Source of the DNA: an archaeon
Lineage (GTDB): Archaea; Aenigmatarchaeota; Aenigmatarchaeia; GW2011-AR5; GCA-2688965
NCBI GenBank assembly: GCA_002688965.1
Contig: NZEE01000023.1
Location: 20,407-64,292 of the forward strand
DNA: 43,886 nt
Reading direction: 5' to 3'
The translations under genes were made by a program, and so were the position numbers. The notes under the pieces were generated by a model. That model was given only the letters and a program-made list of their open reading frames with translations. It had not been told where the DNA came from and made no database searches. Below, piece by piece: positions 27,453-36,985 of the stretch; position 1 is the stretch's first letter; each line of letters opens with the position of its first letter.

Positions 27453-28535
27453 ATGGTTGATAATATTCTATCTTTAAGTGATCTTAATTTTGACTTCTTT
27501 TCTAGTGATGCAGTTTTGTATTGTAATTTTAATTCTTTACCTATTAAGAATGTAGCTAAAGATGAGATTTTTATTCCTCTATCTGGTTCTGGTGGCTCTA
27601 TCGAAGATGGCAGATTTGGTAGTTCATTAAGAATGGATAAGAATTCAAAATTAGCATATTCTGGAATTCTTAAGACTTCTTCTCAGATGACTTTTAGTTT
27701 TTGGTTGAATTCTATTAATTTGGGATTAGTTTATGATCAGTCGGATCCGGAAATAGCGTATAATATAAAGATGCCATTATTTGGTAGGGCTTCATGGAGC
27801 CTTGTAGAGGCAACTCAAGCTGTTGCTATAAACAGTGGAAGTTCATTTCTTGTTTATGAAAAGTGTTATGAGAATAATGAAAATACAATTGTTGTTGAGC
27901 TTTACAATAGTAATGGAATATATAGATATGAATCCGAGAGGTACACCGTCGGTGTTGATCATCACTTTTATGTAGTCTATGATGGAGTGGGTAGATATGT
28001 TAAAATATACATAGACGGCTTAAGCTCTGATCTTCTAGTATCGTCTCCTGTCAATGGTGGGACCGCACCTTCATCTCTGTCTTCCGACTCTAGTAATGTA
28101 TTTATAATGAACGATATAGCTCCTGGAATTATGTCTTCTGTTATTGGAAATGGAGGATTACTTGAGGATTTACTTATTATAAATACATCTTTAGATAATG
28201 AGGTTTTAATTAAAAAAATTATAAATAGAGGGGTAGGAGACGTCTTTAGCACAGGCAATTTTTTCAGAAAGAGTCGTCAAACAATGTTTTTACCATATAG
28301 AGAGGTATCAACTAATTATTTAAAAAGCGTAGCAGGAAATTCTTCAGAAATATATTTAGGAAGTAGTTATGGAGATATATTCAAGGGGTCTTCAATATTG
28401 TGGTCTTCTAGAAGAAGTTTTGGAAATCAAGATGAGATAGATATGTTGAGAGTTATAGACTACGGAGGAGGTAGTGGTGCAACCTTTGATAGTGGGGGAG
28501 TATTGATTCAGGGCAATGGGGTTGAATTAGAGTAG
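27453..28535 (+). CDS. LamG / concanavalin A-like lectin-fold tail protein (360 aa)
   Basis: Residues about 10-265 form one laminin-G-like jelly-roll. Visible parts are LYCNFNSLPI (first strand), GRFGSSLRMDKNSKLAY (about 54), MTFSFWLNS (about 80), HHFYVVYDGVGRYVKIYIDG (about 170-189) and LLEDLLIINTSLDNEVLIKK (from about 235). These are the expected LamG features: an 'FG.aL.f' entry, a 'fsfWl' strand, a 'hf.vvydg....iYiDG' hairpin and a closing 'leDl.i.n..L' segment. Residues about 267-360 are a separate C-terminal part with SSEIYLGSSYGDIFKGSSIL. The fold usually binds sugars or proteins outside the cell, so adhesion is likely. The start is two bases after the previous stop with no clear SD. 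The downstream gene starts ten bases after the stop. Confidence 0.78.
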   Translation: MVDNILSLSDLNFDFFSSDAVLYCNFNSLPIKNVAKDEIFIPLSGSGGSIEDGRFGSSLRMDKNSKLAYSGILKTSSQMTFSFWLNSINLGLVYDQSDPEIAYNIKMPLFGRASWSLVEATQAVAINSGSSFLVYEKCYENNENTIVVELYNSNGIYRYESERYTVGVDHHFYVVYDGVGRYVKIYIDGLSSDLLVSSPVNGGTAPSSLSSDSSNVFIMNDIAPGIMSSVIGNGGLLEDLLIINTSLDNEVLIKKIINRGVGDVFSTGNFFRKSRQTMFLPYREVSTNYLKSVAGNSSEIYLGSSYGDIFKGSSILWSSRRSFGNQDEIDMLRVIDYGGGSGATFDSGGVLIQGNGVELE

Positions 28536-28545
28536 TAGAATAATA

Positions 28546-31500
28546 ATGAAAGTAATTAATTTTAAGATAAACAATCAGACTGGAGCTCTTGATTCTCCAG
28601 TGTTAACCTCAACTAGTGGTATCATTTTTAATTGGTCTATTGAATCTTCTCCTGGGGTATATCAAAAATATTCTGAAATAAACATAGGAACCAGCATTGT
28701 TGGTCTTGGTAGCGTGGATTTTGTTGGTAATTTATTTTTTCAAGATTTTCAGGAAAATTCTGCTCATTATTTTGAATTGAATACAACTCAACCTTTAAGC
28801 AGAGGCAAGGTTTATTATGGGCAAATAAGAGTTAGAGATAACCTTGGACTAGAGAGTGATTATGAGGTATTTTCTTTTAAAATCAATTCATATCCATTTG
28901 TGATATCTGCTCAATATATTCCAGAGACTCCGTCACTATCTAAGGATTTTGGAATTGACTTTACATTAAGTAAAGACGAATCTTCAGCACGAATTTTTTG
29001 GTACAAGAATGGAGAGCTTCAGTCAAACTTAACTGATTTTACGATTATATCAAGATCATCCCTTAGGATTGGACAGTCGTGGAACGCAGAGATAATACCA
29101 TACGATAATGTAGAGATGGGAGAAAGGCTATCTTTACCTGTAGTTGATATAAGACAGGAAATCCCATCGGTCGATTATGTAAAAATCATACCTGAGTATC
29201 CTACTGAAAATGATATTTTATCTATAGAATACAGCGCGGTGGGAGAGAGCTCTGGTGAAGTAATATCTAATGATGACGAAAATCAGATTATATGGCAAGT
29301 TAATGGGATTGAAGCTAGTGATTTTGAAAATTATAAATCTGTTAGAATGAAGTTTAAGCCTAACGATAGGATAAAAGCCATAATTACTCCATCATACGAT
29401 GGAACGGTAGGGGACCCGGTTGAGACTGAAGAAGTTACAATCGTTAGCGATGGGTTTTATATTAGGGGGCTTTTGGTGGAGGGTGATTCTTTGAATTTAA
29501 GGGTCAACACTGAAACTCCCTTATTGGACTGGAGTGTAATATCTCCATTTGGAAGATATTGGAAATACGTAAAAGTTAATATTGGGACTTACTGGGGTGC
29601 TGATAATGTTTTTAGCGAAATAATAGAAACATTTGATTCTCATTATAGGATCCCATCTGGGATAATTAGAGATGGTGGCGACTATTATGCTTCTGTAGCA
29701 GTAAGTGATGATAGTGGATCTTTTGAGAATTATAGTCATACTCATTTTAGAAAAAATGGGTCTTTATGGAAAAAATATGTAGATAATGCATCTGGGTGGG
29801 CTATGAGATTTGTTATTAAAACTGAGGGTGCAGAAGATGGATATCATGATATACAGATAAGTGACGGCTCTAGATTCTTTAGTGTGAGTTTGTCTCTTGA
29901 TAAAATAATTTTAAATGAAACTGTTGATGGATCATTTTCAGAGGAGGTTGATTTTAATAATTTCGTTGAATTAATAATATCTGCAAAAGGAGAAAGCATA
30001 TCTCTCTACCTAAATGGTGAGAATATTAATTTTAATCAAGTTGGGTCTGATGGAGATATGAAATTCTCAGTTAATACGCTGTCCTCAGAGAGATCTATCA
30101 AAATTATTCCAATTAGTACATCACCAGATGACGGTGTCGTATTTGCTGGAAAGATATGGATTAAGGAGTTCAGCTATCTATTAGATTCTACATTTGAGGG
30201 GGCGAAAGAGTCTCTTTCTGACATGTCTTTTATAAAACACCTCAGTCTTCCTGGTAAATCTGTAGATTTTTTAAGTTTCTTAAATGGGGAGTACTTTGCG
30301 TCAATTAATCATCAAGATTTAAACAAGTCTGGACAGATTATTAGAATGGACCCATCCTCTCATTCTGTTGTGGCTTCATCCGAATGTCTAGATGAGAATA
30401 GTATATATGTTGATTCTATCATACAATCTCCATCTGGGAATAAGACCGTATTTTCACATAGTCAGGGATCAAGTATAATATCTGGTAGTGTTATTCCAGT
30501 TTATGATGTAGATACTTATTTTAATATTGGTGAGAAGTTAGACTCTGATAGATGGACGTTAATAAATACTCCGGAATCTTCTTCATATAGGTATGACAAT
30601 GATGGATTAGTAATTGACACTACATCTAAGAATATAGCAAGATATGATGATGTTATAACTCCAGATATAGACACAATAAGAAGTGCCGTATTGAGGGTTG
30701 GAATGATAGATAATGGTCCGTTCTTTGGTCTGTTTTTTCATGAGTTTAAAATTTTTGATAATAAATTTACTATTTATTTAAAAGATAATTTTTCGGATTT
30801 TTTAAACTTTGTCTCTGTTGATCTTGTTGGAAAGAAAATTTCTCAGGTAGTTGCGGAAGTAGAAAATATATTTTTAGACGAGGGTGACACCGAAGTGTTC
30901 GGAGATTATTACACAATTGATATTACCAGTGGTTATGAGAACTCTGATTCATCTATATTGTCCACTTCAGATGCTTGGCAAAAGATAATATCCTCATCTG
31001 ATGATATTTTCTTTTATGCAAGACATAGTAATTCTGTGTTATCTAGCGAATTAGATCCAGACCCATACTCATATGTTGCTGGTGGCAAATGCTTTTTTTC
31101 TCACGATAGACCGGGGACTGATTGGTTTGATTATGTGAATTCAAAAAACGGCTATACTGTTGATTTGGATATTTTTCTTTACTCAGTAGAGGATTCTAGG
31201 AGGTCAATTAATGCTGAAGTTAGTGATGGGTTCGGTGTTTATATTAATGATGGAGTTTTTGAAGAAACTATAGAGTTTAGAAGTGGTGAGATTATTTTTA
31301 AGGACTCTAGTAGTTCTGTTGATTTTGATTTTTCTGAAAAGGTCAACTTTAGGTTTACAAGTAAGGATGGAGGTTTGAAGGTTTTTGCAAAGAGTGAATC
31401 AGACTCTAATCATTCGTTAGTGAGCACAACCTCCATGTCTCGTTCGGCTAGTGATCAGGCGGGGGCATCTTCTCCATGTATAGTAAAGGACACTTCTGGA

Positions 31501-34500
31501 ATATATCACTCGATATGGCATGATGATGCCATGGGGGGGAGGGGTAGATTGTGGTATTCTTATTTATTAGATGGAAAGTGGTCAGATCCTTTGGCTATTG
31601 CGAAGTCAAGTTTTGGCTTTAGGAACGCTAGCGTAGATGTAGATAGTTTTGATAATTTACATGTTGTATTTGAGTCTAGCGGATCAGATTATGCTGATAT
31701 TGCATATATGACAAAGAATAAACTTAGCTGGTCGAATCCTACCATAATTGTTTCTGATATAAATAATTCATCTCACCCAAAGGTTAGTGTTGATGAGAAA
31801 GATAATGTACATGTTGTCTGGCAGGATAATAGATATGATAGATACGAAATATATTATACATATAGAGACGGGGATAGTGGGCAGTGGAACTCTAGTTCGT
31901 TTGGTGGAAGCGACTTACAAATCTCCTCTTCAGATAATGGAGCTTTTCATCCAGACATAGTGTCTAGTAGTAATTTTGTTTTTGTTGTTTGGTCTGAGAA
32001 CACCTCGTCTGGAGGTAGTCATATAAAAGGTGCAAGGTTGGATAGAAATAGTGGAGTGTGGCAGGGGTCTGCTATAGACGGAGTTGACTTTCAAATAGAT
32101 TCTATTCTTAATGGTCTTTCAGATTATCCTAGCGTAGCTGTAACTTCTGATGGGACGATGCATGTAGCTTGGCATGATATTAATAATGGAAATTATGAAA
32201 TATTTTGGAGAAAAATATCTTCTGGTTTTACTGGAATTTCAGACACAGTACAGCTAACATCAAGTAATAAGAGCTCTAGATACCCTAGTGTTTCTGTTGA
32301 CAAAAATAGTGGAAATATATTTATAGTATTTCAGAGGGAGGATTTAAGTTTACTTGATCCATATAATTCCATAGAGGGAAATTCAGACTTTGTTGATTAT
32401 GGATCCAAATTGCATTATTCATTATATAATGCTTCAAGTAGAAAGTGGAGAAGTTCGAATTCAAATGACTATAGTGATAAATTTGATTATGAAATAGAAT
32501 TTAGTAGCAATAGGTCTGCCGTAACGCCTAGGGTTCCAAAGGATTTTATGGGAGATATACCGTTGACATATTCTGCATCTGTGTTGCATGAACATGAAGA
32601 TAGGTCTTCTCAAAAGGATATATTTGATAATATTTATTTTGCATCTATTGATTTAGATGGAGTGGAGTCCAGGTTGGTTCAGCTTGGATTAGATCCGTAT
32701 ATTGTAAACGACTCTTTTATATCGGGGAGGGTGTCTAGAAAAGAACTAAGAGTAGGAGACTTTTCTGATTCAGTGTCAGGTAAAATGTCTATATCATACA
32801 TTAGATATAGCACATCACGAAATACTGATCCATTTTCTATAAGATTAGTTAATGCGTCTACATCTAATTCTACAGGGGCATTTACTCCATATCTAGTTAA
32901 TGACAATGGAGATATGTGGGTTGCTTCGAATGAAGACTCTTTACAAAAGAATATTGAATTTTATGATTTTAATAAAAATTCTTTTTTCGTTTTAACATCT
33001 GAGGACCTATTTAGTGAGGTTGGTCTTCCGGCTTTAGAATCAAACTCTAGTGGTTATAAAAATATAGTCGTTGATGGTAGCGGTGTTATGTTTATCGTAG
33101 CTCCAGATGATTTTGGAATATATGTAAGTTCTGATCATTTTCATTTTTATAAATTAGACTTCTCTTCAACAGAGATTTCTAGTGAAAGCTCACAGTCACC
33201 AGTGCAGGTAGCTTTTGATAGAAGAAATAACTTAATTTTAGCATATGAAAATGCTGTATATATGGTTTATAATATTGAAAAATATTTATTACTTGTTGGT
33301 TCAGGTGGAGACGGTTCTACTGTGCCTATCTCATCTGCAGATGTTAGAAAAATAATTGACAATATTGGAGAACACTCTTATGTAACTGGAAAAATAGAGG
33401 TAGATGACTTAAATACTATTTGGATTCCTTTTAAACATGGTCTTTTAAAGATAGCAAATAATAGTGTAGTTCTTTATGGACGGAAGGAGGGGTTAAGGGG
33501 TGGCAGTGTTGTATCTATTTCCATTAAGAGTGCGTCACACAGGTTTGTATGTTGCGAAAACGCAGTTTACGAAATGGTTGGCGATAATATCTCAAAACTT
33601 GGTCTTAGGAATTCTGAAATTGCTCCAATATCCTTAAATGAGCAAAGGACTCAAGAAACATATCCTCAGGAGTTTATGTCAAATCATTTTGTGCTTTGGA
33701 CCAAGAGTGATTCGCTGTTAATATCTACTCTTTCAGAGGTGATTCAGTTAAGTTATTTGGACGAAAGATTTAATACAAAAAAAATAGGAATTACAAAGTT
33801 TAAGTCGAGTGACTACGCGCTTGTGAATGAGTTTTCCAGTAGTAATTTTAGACAAAACTTCTCTATTGACGAATATAACAACGTGTATGAATATAGGGAT
33901 TTCTTCAACGTTATGATTAATGGACATAGAATTGGTAACGGATATACCTTTAATCCATTCAATACTAGGTTTTCATTTGATTCTCCAGTGTTGCCGACAG
34001 ACCTTATTGAAGTAGAGGTTCAACCTGGAATGTCTATAATTAATGACTTTTCTCCAAATAATGCTGAGATTATGGCTCTCGGAACCATTGTTAGGAGACC
34101 TGGAAAGTTGGCATTTCAAAATACAGATAGAAAAGTAATGTTAGTAGATGGAACAAGTAAATCTTTATTTTTGGATGATGTTATAACTAAAAGACCATTT
34201 GATGTTATTACATTAGATAGGGAACCGCCTGTTGGCAAGTTGATAATTAATAACGTGGTCGCTCCTAGGGTCTTGAATATTAGCATAGATAAGCTTGTTG
34301 GAGGTGATGGTATTCCAATTCCATATGACGAACATTCGGGTGTTGATAAAATGATTATCTCTAATTTTGACAATTTCACATTAGATGGAATGGAGCCATC
34401 TCCTTTAGTTCCTTTTAAATCTAATGTAAATCATGAGGTGGGAGACTTTATCGTTTCGTCTACTCTAATGAAGGAATTCACCACAGAGTTGGGTTCTGCA

Positions 34501-36981
34501 CTCGTTTCATTTAAAGCTACTGGATCTATTGAAGAGGAGATGTATTTTGGAGCAAGCTCCCCTCCATCTATTTATAAGAAAGTTGAAGATGAAATTTCTT
34601 TGATTTATTTATTTCACGAAGAAAGCGATGACTCTGAAATTTCATTTATGACAGTATTCCAAAATGATTTGATTATTTCAGTTGGATCTCAAAGTGGGGT
34701 TGGGAAGCTATATAGAACAAGAGACTTAATAAACTTTGAATTAATAGGTAGCGTATCTCAGAGGTACATTACAGATTTTGCAAAGTCTCCATATGATCAG
34801 CTTCTTTATGTGTCTGCCGGTGGAGGTTCAGAATATGGGACTGGTGCAGTGTATTCATACGATGGGGGATCTCTGTCTATTTACAGGGATGACTTATTTC
34901 AAACCGTTAATTCCATAGTGGCATTTGATAGATTTGTATATGCTGCTACTGGTTTTTCTGGTGCCATATATAGATTAGATGTATCTGCTGACACGGCTGA
35001 AATAGTTCATGTAGATTCAAGTCAAAATATATTATCTATAGGAAGTGTCGGAGTTGCAGTGTATGCGGGGATGGAGGCTAGTGGAAATATAATAAGAAGC
35101 TCTAGTGTAGATGCTCATTTTGTTAATTCTTTTAATACAGTTCCGTCATCCGTAAATAGAATTAAAGCCATAACAGATTTTGATGATAACGACGATCCAA
35201 TAGAGACAATATATGCTGCTGTGGATAATAATTTATTTAGGTACACAAATGCATGGACATCGGTTGTCCAGTCAACCTCAACAATAAGAGATTTCGCTAA
35301 GGATGTTAATGGGGAGCTTTGGGTTATTTCTGATGATGGAATACAGAAGGCTATAGATCCATCCTCTGGAGTTTCTTACATTTACTTAAAGATGGTAGAT
35401 AGGGCGGGAAACGAAACATCCTTATCATCTGAACCTGATGCAGATGGAGATGGTTACAATGACAATCTTGTTGCCCCATTAGATATTGAAACTCTTAGGG
35501 AGTTTACTAATCATAATAGAATTTTAGAGTTAGATGAGTTTGGTGACGTAATTTTCGATTATGAGGGAGATTCTAATTTCTATTCTGCCAACAGAATTAC
35601 TAAAGAAATTGGAATATTTTACACAGAAGTATTTAATGCAACTAATAATCATGTATCTTGGGACAAGATAACATGGGAGACAAGCACTCCAGAAAATACT
35701 GATATAAAATTCCACATTAGAACTGGAGTAAGTCGTGATTCTCTGTTGAATTCTGAATTTTCATTGTCATTAAATAATTCTGATAGTGGTTTTGATCTGT
35801 CTTTCCTTAATGGTCAATTCCTTCAAGTTAAGGTTGTTCTTATATCATACGCAAGAGACATAACCCCGTCTTTATATAAACTTAATATTACGTCTATTGC
35901 AACAGAATCTGCTCACCTGTTTACTACTAATTTTATTTTACCTAGTAGAGTGAAGAGGGGTATACTTGCTGCTGACAAGTTTATTCCAGTGTCTGCTGAT
36001 ATTATATTTGGAATTAATACGAATAATTCTACAGAGTTTAGTGATTACCAGGTCATTTCAGAGAACAGGCTATTCACTACAGACAGTCAACAAATCGGAG
36101 AAGGTTTAAGAATAGGTGTTAGATTATTATCTCCTCAGACTGCAGATCAGGCTATTTCTCCTCCAATTGAATATGGACCGTATGGATACGCAGTTGACGT
36201 TAACACCGTAGAGTGGAGTTATGTAAATACTGAAAGCGAAGCTAGGACTGTGAATTTTACTGTTTCATTTTATAATGATGTATCACTGTCATCTCAATTA
36301 GTATCATACAATAGTTATGATTCTTCAGAATTATTTCGCGTTAATGGGGATTCTTTTCCAGAGGGCGAAGGATATGGTATTGTTGCAGGTGAAACTGCAT
36401 ATGTTTCATTTATTCCTCCATCTAACAATCCGTTTTATTGCGATAAAGAATACTTTACAAAAATCAGCATTATCGAGGATTCTGTTGAAGAAATCATTAG
36501 TGATGAAAGAAGCTTCCTATATCAATGTGGCGTAAGCTTTTTAGATGAGATACAATTTGATTTTCAAAATTTGGGGGACATACAGATCTATGATTTTAGA
36601 ATTAAGTTTTATTTAAACGAGGCAAGAACGAATTTGTTTAAATCGTATTTTAGCGGGAATAACCCAAGTCTTTGGCTTGTAAATAATTCTCCTTTCCCAG
36701 AAGATGGAGAAACGTTCTTATCTGGAGACACTAAAACTATTGAATTTGCAGTCCCATTGGACGATGACGGATTTGAGTCTGGGGTTACGTACTATCTTGC
36801 AATAGATGCTTTTAATGGTGAGGATTTTATATCACAAAATAACAGTTATACATTTAGAGCTCAAACGATCCCGGATGCAAATGAGTGCGGTCCTTACTCT
36901 GGAATTCCAATATTAAGATCCTTTGCTATTATGTTTGAACTAGAGGATGGTGAGTTTGTTAAATTTAACGTTGTAGAATAA
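28546..36981 (+). CDS. Giant multidomain fibre protein (2811 aa) with Ig-like domains, LamG-like regions and three propellers
   Basis: Residues about 5-110 and 305-400 are two copies of an Ig/FN3-like unit (ending in QIRVRDNLG and SVAVSDDSG). Residues about 118-305 hold two phage-type Ig units with ARIFWYKNGELQSN and IIWQVNGIEASD. LamG-like regions lie near 405-510, 655-750 and 860-950. Residues 976-1267 are a six-bladed sialidase-type propeller, each blade with a core like VHVVWQDNRYDRYEIYYT. Residues about 1449-1692 form a second propeller similar to sensor-type ligand propellers (TIWIPFKHGLLKI), and 2018-2268 a third. Residues 2371-2459 share a domain with the 1207-residue protein. Two 'FY-D ... 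VNG' domains close the protein (2548-2765). No enzyme signature is seen. The start follows TAGTAGAATAATA with only a weak ribosome binding site. A role in receptor binding is inferred. Confidence 0.8.
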   Translation: MKVINFKINNQTGALDSPVLTSTSGIIFNWSIESSPGVYQKYSEINIGTSIVGLGSVDFVGNLFFQDFQENSAHYFELNTTQPLSRGKVYYGQIRVRDNLGLESDYEVFSFKINSYPFVISAQYIPETPSLSKDFGIDFTLSKDESSARIFWYKNGELQSNLTDFTIISRSSLRIGQSWNAEIIPYDNVEMGERLSLPVVDIRQEIPSVDYVKIIPEYPTENDILSIEYSAVGESSGEVISNDDENQIIWQVNGIEASDFENYKSVRMKFKPNDRIKAIITPSYDGTVGDPVETEEVTIVSDGFYIRGLLVEGDSLNLRVNTETPLLDWSVISPFGRYWKYVKVNIGTYWGADNVFSEIIETFDSHYRIPSGIIRDGGDYYASVAVSDDSGSFENYSHTHFRKNGSLWKKYVDNASGWAMRFVIKTEGAEDGYHDIQISDGSRFFSVSLSLDKIILNETVDGSFSEEVDFNNFVELIISAKGESISLYLNGENINFNQVGSDGDMKFSVNTLSSERSIKIIPISTSPDDGVVFAGKIWIKEFSYLLDSTFEGAKESLSDMSFIKHLSLPGKSVDFLSFLNGEYFASINHQDLNKSGQIIRMDPSSHSVVASSECLDENSIYVDSIIQSPSGNKTVFSHSQGSSIISGSVIPVYDVDTYFNIGEKLDSDRWTLINTPESSSYRYDNDGLVIDTTSKNIARYDDVITPDIDTIRSAVLRVGMIDNGPFFGLFFHEFKIFDNKFTIYLKDNFSDFLNFVSVDLVGKKISQVVAEVENIFLDEGDTEVFGDYYTIDITSGYENSDSSILSTSDAWQKIISSSDDIFFYARHSNSVLSSELDPDPYSYVAGGKCFFSHDRPGTDWFDYVNSKNGYTVDLDIFLYSVEDSRRSINAEVSDGFGVYINDGVFEETIEFRSGEIIFKDSSSSVDFDFSEKVNFRFTSKDGGLKVFAKSESDSNHSLVSTTSMSRSASDQAGASSPCIVKDTSGIYHSIWHDDAMGGRGRLWYSYLLDGKWSDPLAIAKSSFGFRNASVDVDSFDNLHVVFESSGSDYADIAYMTKNKLSWSNPTIIVSDINNSSHPKVSVDEKDNVHVVWQDNRYDRYEIYYTYRDGDSGQWNSSSFGGSDLQISSSDNGAFHPDIVSSSNFVFVVWSENTSSGGSHIKGARLDRNSGVWQGSAIDGVDFQIDSILNGLSDYPSVAVTSDGTMHVAWHDINNGNYEIFWRKISSGFTGISDTVQLTSSNKSSRYPSVSVDKNSGNIFIVFQREDLSLLDPYNSIEGNSDFVDYGSKLHYSLYNASSRKWRSSNSNDYSDKFDYEIEFSSNRSAVTPRVPKDFMGDIPLTYSASVLHEHEDRSSQKDIFDNIYFASIDLDGVESRLVQLGLDPYIVNDSFISGRVSRKELRVGDFSDSVSGKMSISYIRYSTSRNTDPFSIRLVNASTSNSTGAFTPYLVNDNGDMWVASNEDSLQKNIEFYDFNKNSFFVLTSEDLFSEVGLPALESNSSGYKNIVVDGSGVMFIVAPDDFGIYVSSDHFHFYKLDFSSTEISSESSQSPVQVAFDRRNNLILAYENAVYMVYNIEKYLLLVGSGGDGSTVPISSADVRKIIDNIGEHSYVTGKIEVDDLNTIWIPFKHGLLKIANNSVVLYGRKEGLRGGSVVSISIKSASHRFVCCENAVYEMVGDNISKLGLRNSEIAPISLNEQRTQETYPQEFMSNHFVLWTKSDSLLISTLSEVIQLSYLDERFNTKKIGITKFKSSDYALVNEFSSSNFRQNFSIDEYNNVYEYRDFFNVMINGHRIGNGYTFNPFNTRFSFDSPVLPTDLIEVEVQPGMSIINDFSPNNAEIMALGTIVRRPGKLAFQNTDRKVMLVDGTSKSLFLDDVITKRPFDVITLDREPPVGKLIINNVVAPRVLNISIDKLVGGDGIPIPYDEHSGVDKMIISNFDNFTLDGMEPSPLVPFKSNVNHEVGDFIVSSTLMKEFTTELGSALVSFKATGSIEEEMYFGASSPPSIYKKVEDEISLIYLFHEESDDSEISFMTVFQNDLIISVGSQSGVGKLYRTRDLINFELIGSVSQRYITDFAKSPYDQLLYVSAGGGSEYGTGAVYSYDGGSLSIYRDDLFQTVNSIVAFDRFVYAATGFSGAIYRLDVSADTAEIVHVDSSQNILSIGSVGVAVYAGMEASGNIIRSSSVDAHFVNSFNTVPSSVNRIKAITDFDDNDDPIETIYAAVDNNLFRYTNAWTSVVQSTSTIRDFAKDVNGELWVISDDGIQKAIDPSSGVSYIYLKMVDRAGNETSLSSEPDADGDGYNDNLVAPLDIETLREFTNHNRILELDEFGDVIFDYEGDSNFYSANRITKEIGIFYTEVFNATNNHVSWDKITWETSTPENTDIKFHIRTGVSRDSLLNSEFSLSLNNSDSGFDLSFLNGQFLQVKVVLISYARDITPSLYKLNITSIATESAHLFTTNFILPSRVKRGILAADKFIPVSADIIFGINTNNSTEFSDYQVISENRLFTTDSQQIGEGLRIGVRLLSPQTADQAISPPIEYGPYGYAVDVNTVEWSYVNTESEARTVNFTVSFYNDVSLSSQLVSYNSYDSSELFRVNGDSFPEGEGYGIVAGETAYVSFIPPSNNPFYCDKEYFTKISIIEDSVEEIISDERSFLYQCGVSFLDEIQFDFQNLGDIQIYDFRIKFYLNEARTNLFKSYFSGNNPSLWLVNNSPFPEDGETFLSGDTKTIEFAVPLDDDGFESGVTYYLAIDAFNGEDFISQNNSYTFRAQTIPDANECGPYSGIPILRSFAIMFELEDGEFVKFNVVE
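36188..36470 (+). repeat. 'FY-D ... VNG' domain, copy C (in the 2811-residue protein)
   Basis: Encodes VNFTVSFYNDVSLSSQLVSY, LFRVNGDSFPEGEG and AGETAYVSFIPP, the same motif order as copies A and B in the 3335-residue protein. Confidence 0.6.
36541..36840 (+). repeat. 'FY-D ... VNN' domain, copy D (in the 2811-residue protein)
   Basis: Encodes IYDFRIKFYLNEARTNLFKS, SLWLVNNSPFPEDGE and SGDTKTIEFAVP. It follows copy C directly, so the pair is a tandem duplication; the 'FP..G' turn is shared by C and D only. Confidence 0.6.
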
Positions 36982-36985
36982 TATA

